Source: Gonapodya sp. JEL0774
Lineage: Eukaryota; Monoblepharomycota; Monoblepharidomycetes; Monoblepharidales; Gonapodyaceae
Length of the DNA stretch: 64,000 bases
Direction of reading: 5' to 3'
NCBI GenBank assembly: GCA_027604505.1
Contig: JADIIX010000003.1
Span: 124,001 to 188,000 of the forward strand
Position 1 is the first letter of the stretch, and every line of letters starts with the position of its first letter. Of the stretch, positions 1 to 10,737 are shown piece by piece. A model generated the notes under the pieces. The model had not been told where the DNA came from, ran no database searches, and saw nothing but the letters and a program-made list of their open reading frames with translations. Both the position numbers and the translations under genes were made by a program.

Positions 1-990
1 CCGACAGCCCAGCTGGCAGGACGGGCTGATTGTGACAGAGCACTCGTGGACAACGTCCAAACTCTGCCCGTCGGAATTTCTCAACCATTTTGGCCAAACC
101 TCGTGAGGTAATGACATATCGAGCATGTATCAGTCCATAAAGATGCCGCGCTGATCGTTCAACCTCTGCCCGTGTATCGTCGTCCAGTTCTTCTTCAAGT
201 GCGTCGGTTATGAGGTCCAGTGCCAGCTGGTAGTGTGTGACCTCTGTGTTTAGTCCTGTCAAATTGAAGCGGTCGAGGATATACTCCTCGTCAATCTCAG
301 AGAAAAATTCGTTTCCTTTCAGAGACAAGAACCACTGCGGGAAACGGACGGCAAAGGAGACGTTAGCCACACCCTTCATCCGACCTCTGCAATCCCCACA
401 CTCCACTTCTTCTAGCGTTTCCTACAGCTATCCCGGTGATAGGGAGAATCAACCCAAACGTGCCAGTTATGCCATGCCTTACTAACCTCAATCCAATATT
501 TGGTGTAATCGTCTGATGCCGCATCCTCCATGCCCGCTGAAGATATCACGGATCCGATACCACCAGGCACAACTGAAGTCTCGTTACTCATCAGTGCACC
601 CAGTCCTGCCATGCTCTGTCCTCCTCCGGTGGGTTCCTCTTCAGACTCCTCAGAGGTCTCCCCCGTTCGCCCCGGCTGGTGCCCCATGGTAGCCAGTTTT
701 GAAACGTCTTCCGGGAGTGATTGACTGCGAGGCCTCTTTTCCGCCTTCTCCGTGTCTAGATCGCGAGAACGATCAACCACGCCAATGTCCAAGGAACCTT
801 CTTCGGAGGTTCGCTTCCGCTTCAGGCGGTTGGCAGCTTTCCGGATCACCGGCTGAATGCGCTGAGGCAGCGAAGAATCCGTTTTTGTATCGTCCAGGCT
901 CGCGATTAAGCGCGAAGACCGGACGTGATAGGACGAGGTGAGAGCAACGAGGGGTTGGATGCCCAGAGAACGGCCAGGAAGTGAACCCAA
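1..990 (-). CDS. CKB1: Casein kinase II regulatory (beta) subunit, C-terminal end outside the window
   Basis: Regulatory subunit of protein kinase CK2, which dimerises through a zinc finger and holds the catalytic subunits. The exon on 1-334 encodes the family signature in order: GNEFFSEIDEEYI, DRFNLTGL, LYGLIHARYVIT, then CPRVLC, the first cysteine pair of the zinc finger. The second pair lies beyond base 1. An intron (335-486, donor GTTAGT, acceptor CCGCAG) joins KYWIE to WFLSLKG, as in other fungal CK2 beta proteins. Upstream is a disordered Ser/Glu-rich leader. The longest frame starts at 990, but Met at 687 is equally possible, so the start is unsure. The family assignment is firm. Confidence 0.93.
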
Positions 991-1317
991 GGACCGCTGA
1001 AAAGGGAATCGATCGAATGTTTTCTTGGCGGACGCGGCAAAGTGTCTGGACGGACGTCTGTTACCGCGAATGTCCGGCGAGTAAACGGCACAATGGAACA
1101 GTCTGGAGCCTTGGAATCCTGAATGTGTGGGCGGGGCCTCGTGATTCGGAGCTCACTGGCGCTGCTTGATTCTGAATCACCCTCTCAAGTTCGTCGCTAC
1201 GGTGCGATTCACTGGTGACCGTCGTTGAACGTTTGGAATGACAAACCCTCTCCCCTCACAGGTTTGGGCTTTGGTCACCATATCAACAACCCACTGTATT
1301 TGTATGTTATTCTCCAT

Positions 1318-2865
1318 TTAAATTTTCGAGGCGGAAGCCTTCAACTCAGCTCCTCTTCGTCTATATTCCTCAATGTTAGAAGGCCAGAGAGGATCGGAGC
1401 TGACATCGGTGTGCTGCCACCAGGGGTAGTTAGATGGTAGGCCGTACTTTCCATTTGCTGGATCGTTCTTTACATTGAGACGGCCTGCAAATGCAGGAGG
1501 TCTCTTCTCTAAGAACGAAACGGCTCCTGTGCGTTGAAGAATAAAGTCAGTTGCATGCTCGTGCAGGCCACCAGAAGGTGAAGGTACGACGGACCTTCCA
1601 ATCGATCAGTGCCAGTGCTGGTGTGGTGAAGCATCTGGGAGTCAAGCAGATGCTGGCCTTCTGGAGTTTCGGCACCGTGCCAGACCAGTGCTTTGGTTAT
1701 CGCTGTTGACACAACAGAACATTCCACTGCGATTTCTTTCGCCAGTGCAAGTGCTGCAGGCAACACCTGTTCCGCCTTGTCGACAATCTCGGTAAAGAGG
1801 CCTTGAAACAGATGGTTTGATGCGGGAAGCACACGCCCAGTCATCATGAGAGCAAGGGAGCGTGACTTGCCGATGAGTTGTGGGAGGAAGTATGACGACG
1901 CCGCCTGCAAGTTTGCGTGAAAAGAATGGAAAGTTTGTGTTGCGCAACGCTGTCACACGTTGCTATGGTACGAATGGCGGCACTGAAGGCGAACTAACCT
2001 CAGGCAGGATACCTCGGCGAATAAACACAAACCTAACCATTTGAAAACAACGGTCACTCTGCAATCCTCACAAAAGAGAATCTGCTATCACTCACCCAAT
2101 CTTCGCATCATTGTGAGTGATGCGTATGTCCATCTACACAAAGAATCATGAGGACAAGCCGAAGTTGGGGCAACCTCTTTGTCGAGTGACCTACCGGGAG
2201 AGTCATGGTAATGCCCACACCAACGGCAGGACCATTGATTGCGGCAATAACCGTCTTTCGCACTTTTTGAATGCTTCTGGTGAGTGTCACGGACGAACTG
2301 TACAAACAACCCTACACACCTTTGGCGACACGGGTTGTGAGCTGCCCACCTCCATCCCGGAAGTCCTTCATGGAGTTTTCCTGACCACGGCGTGCAAAGG
2401 CATTTCCACCACCGGAAAGGTCTGCCTGGAAGTCATAATTCAGAATTGGGTTGTGAGTTCGGAAAGTCGGATTCCACAGAACGTGGTATCCATCAAAACG
2501 AAGGAGAAACATACGCCGGCACAAAAAGCGCGTCCTGATCCGGTGATGACAATGACCTGGTGGTGGGGATTTCGAGCGATGAGATGGAGAACCAACGCCA
2601 ATTGAATCCGTGGATCGATGAGATAAACATATGCTCGCCTTCACGTCGTCATTATTATCCAATTCGTCGAATGCGATCATCAACTCATAGTTCATCTGGC
2701 CATTGAAAGAGTTCAATCTGCCATTGATGGACCAAAAAATTGGACGTTGGAGACACCGGAACGATTTATACCGATCACCACTCACGCCTGAGGGCGATTC
2801 AGAGTAATGAGAGCGACTCCGTCTTTATGGATCTCAACCAACAGGGTGGCGAAGGTGGTGGGCAT
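1318..2865 (-). CDS. Enoyl-CoA hydratase/isomerase (crotonase) family protein
   Basis: Crotonase-fold enzyme, probably of fatty-acid or acyl-CoA breakdown. Start Met at 2865 opens with PTTFATLLVEIHKDG and VALITLNRPQ. Splicing by eye then gives ALNSFNGQM, VIVITGSGRAFCAGADL (oxyanion-hole region), INGPAVGVGITMTLP (second oxyanion-hole strand), IRITHNDAKIGFVFIRRGILPE and a C-terminal helix with ITKALVWHG. At least six GT-AG introns are needed. The last exon encodes PPAFAGRLNVKNDP, YPWWQHTDVS and ends Ser-Lys-Ile. That tripeptide is a plausible variant of the type 1 peroxisomal signal SKL. The exact substrate cannot be read from sequence. It lies tail-to-head with the CK2 beta gene. Confidence 0.92.
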
Positions 2866-2988
2866 TTGTGTTGTATGGTCGAATTTGGTCGGAAGGATGG
2901 CTGCCGAATTTCCGCTGTTTCTCGTGAACTCTTTGGTACATTATTCATACAAAAATCCTGCAAAACTATGAAAAGTAATGTAGACTAA

Positions 2989-4211
2989 TCAGCCATAACT
3001 AGCCCAGTAATCATCTTCGTCTCTTGCGTCTGCGTTGTCACCTGTCTGGTCCTGCCATCCCACATCAGACGACCGCCACAAGTCCTCTGTGGAAACATCG
3101 GGAGCAAGACCCGTTGAAACGTCATTAGCGCCTTCACCAGTAAGCCCCGAGGGGTATCCATAGGCTATATTGTGTCCAGCTGCACTCGTAGCGTTGGGTG
3201 TACCGGGGTTGGGCGTCGCCCCCTTTGTGCCAACGGTATCATACGCGCGCCAGTACGCATCTTCATCGCCAGAACCCTTGTCAAGCGAGAGGAGGGAGTG
3301 GCTAACTTTTGGCGAGGTTCGAACTGCGACAGGATGGTGCAAATCCAGCACTTCAGCCCCCTGTTCTGTGTCCGGCACGACAGGAGTCACCACATGAGAG
3401 CCACCGAGTCCACCATTGGCGATTCCTGAGTCCTCGGTGCTGTCGGTGCCCCCATTGATTTCCGTCACCTCGTCTCTCTGCTTGTTTGCGTAGAATTCCG
3501 CCTCCAGCTCTGACAAGGCCCAAAACGCTTCTCCATCAGCACCAGTTGAGAGCAGATTGTCCCATTCTTCACTGCTCAGAATAACATGATCGTGATAGAC
3601 CCATTTGCTCGGGCCTTCCTTTTTCGCAAGAATGATCCCTACGAGAAAGTCCTTGTCTCCCGCACGACCAGTTACGATCAATCTGCCGTAAGCGACAGCT
3701 GCTAGGAAAGTGTCCGCATCGATTCGTCGGTAAAAGATGTTGGGATTCCTGGATCCCTCTTGCATGTAAGGGGAGAGCGCCAACGGCGACTCGGAAGTTT
3801 CGGATTTGAGGAATTCCTGAGGTTCAAAAGCACCCAGCAGTTGTTCCTTTATTGTAGATTCCTCCGTTTCAAACGGAGCGGGTTTATCGACAGTACCAAG
3901 TCCGTATAATCCCCGTCCCCACCCCTTTTTCCAACCACCGGTGGAGTTTGAACCCCGCGCATGAGTAGGACGACACATCTGAGATTCAACACGCTTCGAC
4001 CTACCTTCTCTAGGTACTCTTCTCCAAGCCATATGCATCTTTCACGTGTCGAACTGGAAGCAATCGAAAGGAGGGCGTAGAATGCCCGTTCGCGCAGCAG
4101 CGGGACAGCAAGAAGAGTAATACTAACCGGACTCTGGAAAGGAGTGGGTGCGGGTGCACTGTGGAGCTTAGTTGGCATTGGGTTGTCTTTCTCGCCGAAA
4201 GATTCGGGCAA
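2989..4211 (-). CDS. Orphan protein with repeated acidic Trp/Tyr motif
   Basis: I do not recognise this family. The main exon (2989-4038) is a long open frame. A short first exon (Met at 4211, ending FQSP) joins it through a GTTAGT donor and a GTGAAAG acceptor in the right phase, giving about 377 residues. The middle (FYRRIDADTFLAAVAYGRLIVTG) looks folded; the C-terminal half is Gly/Ser/Thr-rich and probably disordered. Two related motifs stand out: DEDAYWRAYD about 100 residues before the end, and DEDDYWASYG as the last ten residues. There are no transmembrane segments or signal peptide. Existence of the gene is well supported; function is unknown. Confidence 0.6.
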
Positions 4212-4595
4212 ACTGTTGTGCCGGTATTTCGAGTCATGATGTCATGCTCCACCGACATGCTCGTCCATGTGCATCACAAGGTGAATTAGAGCACGCTCTG
4301 GGTACCTACAACAAGGCAAAACGAAATGAGCCTCGGTGAAAAAAATACTTATCGAGCACATGAGTATGATTTGATCATGTAACCTGCTGGATAGCCGTCC
4401 TTTCCAAACTTCTTCAAAATAAATATTTGACTATGCGATTGCTCCTGAGATCTGGTCTTCTTTGTTTGAAAAATGACGGACAGTTATTGGAGGGTCTTCA
4501 TGGAGACACGGTCGGGAGAGGCTTTATGTGGTCATGTGGGGGAGGATCTCTGCCTTTCGCAAGTGCGACCCCTTCAACTAACTCCACTGCAAACA

Positions 4596-4601
4596 TATAA
4601 G
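4596..4601 (+). promoter_or_regulatory. TATA box of the secreted repeat-protein gene
   Basis: TATAAG lies 34 bases before the start codon at 4635, inside the context ACATATAAGTC. A transcript starting 25 to 30 bases downstream would have a leader of only about 5 to 10 bases. This is a pattern match only. Confidence 0.4.
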
Positions 4602-4634
4602 TCTTTCTCCGCGAACGCGCTTTCAAATTCTATA

Positions 4635-6342
4635 ATGGCGCGGTTTGCGCTCTGTGTGATTCTCGCCCTTCTGGGCCTCACTGCCGCGAACGCGAACCCA
4701 ATCCGTGTCGGACTCGTGCTCCAAGGCGAAACCATCAATGCCAAGCCCCTCGTGGAACCCCCCGCTCACCCGCCCACTCCGCATCCGCATCCTCCTTACC
4801 AGCCCCACAAGCCAAACGTCACTGCTGAATGCGAGGCCGCCCTCCACGACTCTGCCAAGCTTTCGGCCTTGCGTGCCGCATGTCATCCAGCTCCTCCAAA
4901 TGCGACCGAGACTTACCAGATGCCAGAGGGATTGGCTGTACTTGCTGAAGTCTTGGATTACGTTGAAAGCAGGCGCATGCACCAAGGTAACTTCAAGGGT
5001 GGAAAACACCGCGGAGACCGTGCCAAGAGGCACCTGAAGCAGGGAGAGAACCACCACGAACACGTCCGGCAATCGAGCCCAGAAGGAGGTCCTCCGAATC
5101 GACCGAGTGGTCCTCACGCGAACTGCCCGTTCAAACGGTGAGCGCAGTTTCGCTCGCATTTACAAAGTGGGAGCTGCGGTGCTGACATCTCTAACTAACC
5201 CTTGAAAGTATCAAAGAGGGTCTCGACACTTTTTGCTCGGATTCTTGTGGTGCCGCCCTCGCTGACTATTTCACAGCTGCCGATCTCGCCTGTGGCGACG
5301 AAGTGAGTTCAATCGTGATAATCTTGTTCGTGCGACCCGATCCCACAGAGGCCAATCCGATTCACTCCCAATGCATAGGTGATCATCCCCGCTCGACCTT
5401 CTTGCGGTAGACCCCCCGCCCTGGACAAGCCTCTCCCACCTCCCAAGGAAGACGACGACGACGACGACGACGAGGAGGATGAAGACGAGGATTTCGACTG
5501 GGAGGAAATTTACGAAGCTGCGGGCAATTTCATGGAGAGGGTTGAATCAGTCTGGAACTCTTTCTTCAACAAGGTGAAGGGTATTTTCCCTCGCCACAAG
5601 GAGGGGAAGGCATCGCACGGCAAGTTTGCGTACCCGGGTCCCCACGGCCCTCCCCGAGGTCCCGCCGACGGTCCCCCCCACGGTCCCCCCCACGGTCCCC
5701 CTCACGGTCCTCCCCACGGTCCTCCCCACGGTCCTCCCCACGGTCCGCCTCATGGTCCTCCCCACGGTCCCCCACATGGCCCTCCCCCAAGGCCTGGTCC
5801 ACACGCTTTCTTGCTGCCAATTATTCGTCTAGCCAATCGGAACCAGTCCCTGACCGTTTCGGACATCCAAGGACTCGTGGGTCTTACCAGGTCCGCGAAA
5901 TGTGTCAAGGCCGGCGAGCCCGAGCACTACTGCCCGATCAGCGCCCACATTGTTCTCAGTGTGCCACCCCACTTTGGTCCTCCACACGGCGGCCCCCCGC
6001 ACCATGGTCCCCCGCACCGTGGTTTCGAAGGAAAACCCCCTCGTGGACCGCACCCTCCCTTCGGCAAACCACCGGGACGCGGCTTCGCACCTCCCAGGGA
6101 GGGTGATGACGAGGAAGAAATGACTTTCCCTTTCCATCCCAAGGATGCTTGCGCATGGTAAGTGCTTCAACTGATCACACCTGGTCCTCGTCTGTCTGTT
6201 ACTGACTTTCTGGTTCCATATCAGCTTTACCGGTGAAGCCGAATCTCTCGAATCGTCTGCGGCTGCATTGAGGCCAGGTCTCCTCAAGCCCTTCATTGTT
6301 CCAAGAGCTGAGCGCATCAAGGCCAGAGTTTGCTCTGCGTAG
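4635..6342 (+). CDS. Secreted protein with Asp/Glu run and Gly-Pro-Pro-His repeats
   Basis: Four exons (4635-5137, 5209-5302, 5379-6157, 6225-6342) join in phase to about 497 residues. The N terminus, MARFALCVILALLGLTAANA, is a clear signal peptide, so the protein enters the secretory path. In order follow a Pro/His-rich stretch, a cysteine-bearing segment (FCSDSCGAALADYF), an acidic run with seven consecutive Asp, a Trp-containing segment, nine perfect GPPH units, a folded-looking block with cysteines (VKAGEPEHYCPIS), a second Gly/Pro/His-rich block, and a C-terminal tail ending in Cys-Ser-Ala. Paired cysteines at the exon ends suggest disulfides. I know no family match. His-rich and Asp-rich runs could bind metal ions, but that is inference. 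Confidence 0.8.
5670..5777 (+). repeat. Nine tandem 12-base units coding for GPPH
   Basis: Unit consensus GGTCCYCCCCAC, nine copies head to tail, in frame with the secreted protein. Copies differ mainly at third codon positions, so the array is not entirely recent. A shorter 21-base run of GAC codons (5451-5471) in the same exon gives the Asp tract. Confidence 0.95.
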
Positions 6343-6349
6343 AGAGAGT

Positions 6350-6417
6350 CATTGGAGCGGTAAAGCGAGGAGTGGGAGAGAGAAACATTGGAGCGGTAAA
6401 GCGAGAAGTGGGAGAGA
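6350..6417. repeat. Direct repeat of 32 bases, two copies
   Basis: Copies at 6350-6381 and 6386-6417 (36 bases apart) start CATTGGAGCGGTAAAGCGA and differ at one base. They sit just after the stop codon of the secreted repeat protein, so probably in its 3' untranslated region. Confidence 0.9.
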
Positions 6418-6631
6418 TCGAAGAGGTTGGGAGGCTATAGTGTTTTGAAATCTTTTCTTAAAAGCTGCAAATGAACTTTCGAAATGTGAATTGTTACCTT
6501 TTAAAACTCGTTGCACATCCAGCTTGGTTGCCATGTTCCTCAGTCTAGAATAGCTATTGTCATGGCCATCCAGTGCTGCTTCGGGACTCTGCTGTGCGAC
6601 TTTCCACCATTCGTCGATTTGAGCTCAGAAA

Positions 6632-7342
6632 ATGACAGAACCAAGCGATCCCGATCCCGCTGTCGCTGCTCTTCACGTCCCTCCATTTAATCCAAGCGAT
6701 TTGGATTTCTCCGTTCCCTTTACCCGTGTATGGGCTCGCATGAAGTCTTTGGCAGAATCCAAAGGTCTCGCATTTGAACCCAGCGCGATGGACGCTATGG
6801 TATCGACCGATCCGACACAAGTTCAAGGTGATGAAGGGAATTTGACCGACACGGTGGGTTTCTGGTGCGCTGCCCTCTTGCATTCGGACTCGTCCATGTT
6901 TGGGACACCTTCTGGACCTCAGTGCCAGAGCCCCAGAGTGACGTTCACCAGTTTCTCATAATGAACAAACTCTTTCGTGTTAGATTCTCTCGCTGAAGCA
7001 GCGTCTTGCTGGTGCTAAGGCAATCGTGTCGAACGTGCCAGGAATCGGTCTGTCGGAGCGAGAACAGGCGGACATGTTAGCCGATTTTGTTGAGATATTG
7101 GAGGAAAAGAGGTTCGCTACATTGTGTAATGGGAGCTTTTCTGAGTTCGCGGAAGGCATTAGGGCGAGGGGCATGTCGGATCCACTCAAACATATTCCCC
7201 CCATCTCAGGGCGCAACTCAAATCTTATCTGGCGTTACCAATATTTGAAAAGCTTGGACTCGATGTCGAACAGTTCAAGGTGCCGGAGGAGGATGCGATG
7301 GATTCCACAGGTCTTAACGACGAACCTCCATTATCTCAATGA
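6632..7342 (+). CDS. Mediator subunit 9-like small protein
   Basis: Three exons (6632-6853, 6984-7111, 7210-7342) give 160 residues with all splice phases consistent. The central part, ILSLKQRLAGAKAIVSNVPG then a helix with LADFVEILEEKRAQLKSYL, resembles the coiled-coil C-terminal part of Mediator subunit 9 as I recall it: an Arg/Lys-rich helix, then a short PG turn, then a Glu-rich helix. The N terminus is Pro/Asp-rich. If right, it acts in the nucleus linking activators to RNA polymerase II. The match is from memory of the pattern only and could be another coiled-coil protein. It is convergent with the ARF6 gene, 250 bases between stops. Confidence 0.45.
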
Positions 7343-7592
7343 TTCCGTATACCACATCTCCAGTAACGGAGAAATTCTGGCGTGCTCGTCGCTGTCTTTC
7401 AGAAGAGCCTGTACAGTTTGGAGTTTAATGGTACGCACCCCTCAGACGGCTTACATATTATTCTATTGATTAGCACAGATAACCCAATTCCTAAGAGCAC
7501 GAAGATACCCAAAACGCGGATCCCTTAAATCAAATAAGATAATGTATGATTTGGTAATGCACAGATATCCAGTAAATGACTGACTCCGCCCA

Positions 7593-8760
<1,168 letters not shown>

Positions 8761-10494
8761 ATGTGCTCAAGTGATCCCAAGGCCTCATTACTGGAGGACC
8801 GGTTCGCTGACAGAGCTCGAGACATCAAAGTTTTGGACCGCACAATGCGAAACCCCGTATGGAGATTCCTTTCAGCTGGAATTCTAGTCTTCAACTTTTG
8901 CTTGCTACTAGGATGGTGGATATCTCATCGTGGTGTGGACTCTACCCAGCTCTCGCTTGACTTCGAGGAAGGGTTTGACCTGGATAACCACAGGGTAAAC
9001 TGGACGCTGGGTTTGAATAGCGAGAGCAACCCTCTTCAATATGATTATTCGGAAAAGAGGAAGGACAGATTTTTCATCTATCTTCCTCATAGCGGTGAGC
9101 CTGGACTGCCCGCCGTTGATACCAAAAAAATACACTTACAGTGTCACATCATTTTTACAGGTATCTCAAATCAGCGTATCGCCCTTCACAACGCCATAAT
9201 TGCCTCCTCAATTCTGAATGCGACCCTGGTCATACCACCCGCGATACTGGGCTTTCACGTCCGATTCTTTGACTCTGACCGTTTGAGACAAACCCTCTCA
9301 TTGGCCTATCAAACGTTCCTTGCCCGAGTCCCTTGTTCCAAAAATAGGAAATACTGGGGAACGTGTATCAATGAAGATAGAAGATTAAATCGAATGTTCT
9401 TAGATTGGTCTGAACTGGTGGATCTCCGGGCACTTACAGATAGATTTGGCGCCCGCTGTATTACGTGGGAAGACTTTCAGACACAAACTGGGGTAGATGT
9501 TCTGCAAAGCAGCCAATGGCAGGAGCCTGTCTCCCCCGAAGCATTCGCAGCAGTGTCAGCAAAACTTAAAGTCATGTACTTTAAGGATCGGACACTCTAT
9601 GGTCCTCGCTATACCGAGTCTCTGCTTGACGTGTGGAATAGGTCGGTGGAGTTGGACTCGTTTGAAGGTCCCCTGGTGAACTTTGCGGTCTTGCGGGAAG
9701 ATCTCGATGCCGCGTTTCCTTACAGAGAGACCACTGGAAATCATGCAGTGCACGTAGGGAGCATGTTTGGTTCCAGTCGTGTGGTGATAAGCTCTCCAGC
9801 TTCGTTGCGCTTGCAGCACACGCTCTCCACCACGCTGCTTCCGTTTGCCAATTCCCGATTAATGGAGGTTGCAGAGTCTGTAGTTTCAGTCTTGGGCGGA
9901 AAAGGTACCTACGTTGGCGCCCACATTAGGTTGAGTGAGGTGCTGTTCGAAGATAGAGCTGCCGACACCGTGGATGAAACGGTACAATTAATCCAGATGT
10001 GGGCACGGAGGCAATCAGGATCAACCGAGGAACCCGGGGACCTAGAGCTAGAGCGACAAATTCACTGGCCGCACGACAGATTCGGACCACTCGTATCTAG
10101 GACGAGCTATAGAAGTGAAGTAGTTCAGTCGCAAGCGTCTTCGGATCCCGCCCTTCTTCAACTTCTTCAGAGCTGCCTCGCGCCTGTGGCTGCTCACGCC
10201 CTATACGACAACCCAGTTGTGTTTATTGCGACGGATCAAGGAACACCACGCTCTTCGTCATTGCTTGCTCCCTTGCTGCAAGCGTTCCCTTGCACCTTCT
10301 TCCTGAGCGACTTTCCCGAGCTCCTTCGTCCCCTGGAGGAATCTGATTCACCTTTTGGAAAAGAGTCGGGACGCCTCTTCATTCCGCTCATTGACCAGGC
10401 TGTGACCAGCTTTGGTGGAGCATTCGTTGGTACGAGACGAAGCACGTTTTCAATTTTGTGTGCAGGAATGTGGGATTCAAACAATGTCACTTGA
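8761..10494 (+). CDS. Fungal GDP-fucose O-fucosyltransferase-like type II membrane protein
   Basis: Intronless frame of 577 residues. After a short cytosolic N terminus comes one membrane anchor (FLSAGILVFNFCLLLGWWI), typical of Golgi type II glycosyltransferases. The lumenal part begins with GISNQRIALHNAIIASSIL and TLVIPP, the conserved opening of fungal proteins of the O-fucosyltransferase superfamily. It later shows THVGAHIRLSE-like YVGAHIRLSEV (the Arg that binds the donor phosphate in this fold) and, near the end, FIATDQGTPRSSS and a TRRSTFSILCAG segment. The donor and acceptor cannot be told from sequence. It is divergent from ARF6. Confidence 0.75.
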   Translation: MCSSDPKASLLEDRFADRARDIKVLDRTMRNPVWRFLSAGILVFNFCLLLGWWISHRGVDSTQLSLDFEEGFDLDNHRVNWTLGLNSESNPLQYDYSEKRKDRFFIYLPHSGEPGLPAVDTKKIHLQCHIIFTGISNQRIALHNAIIASSILNATLVIPPAILGFHVRFFDSDRLRQTLSLAYQTFLARVPCSKNRKYWGTCINEDRRLNRMFLDWSELVDLRALTDRFGARCITWEDFQTQTGVDVLQSSQWQEPVSPEAFAAVSAKLKVMYFKDRTLYGPRYTESLLDVWNRSVELDSFEGPLVNFAVLREDLDAAFPYRETTGNHAVHVGSMFGSSRVVISSPASLRLQHTLSTTLLPFANSRLMEVAESVVSVLGGKGTYVGAHIRLSEVLFEDRAADTVDETVQLIQMWARRQSGSTEEPGDLELERQIHWPHDRFGPLVSRTSYRSEVVQSQASSDPALLQLLQSCLAPVAAHALYDNPVVFIATDQGTPRSSSLLAPLLQAFPCTFFLSDFPELLRPLEESDSPFGKESGRLFIPLIDQAVTSFGGAFVGTRRSTFSILCAGMWDSNNVT

Positions 10495-10737
10495 ACTCAT
10501 CGTCTGTAGATCAAGAAGATGACGAGTGGGATAAATTGTGCGCCCTGGCCGCCGTCATGTATTTATGTCCATGAAGTAGTTCGATTGATATCATAATATG
10601 AAATGTCATTGTTTGTCGTCATTCTTGTTCGATTCTTTGGAGTGCGGCTGCTTCCATTCGGTTTCCAAGAATTTCTCTGCAAATGTAAACCAGAAAATGA
10701 ACAACTACCAGAACAGCAACGACATTGATGTTAAGTA

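Noticed and set aside
5547-5820. Minus-strand frames of Gly/Thr/Arg repeats
   Set aside because: Antisense shadows of the GPPH array, with no splice context or start support.
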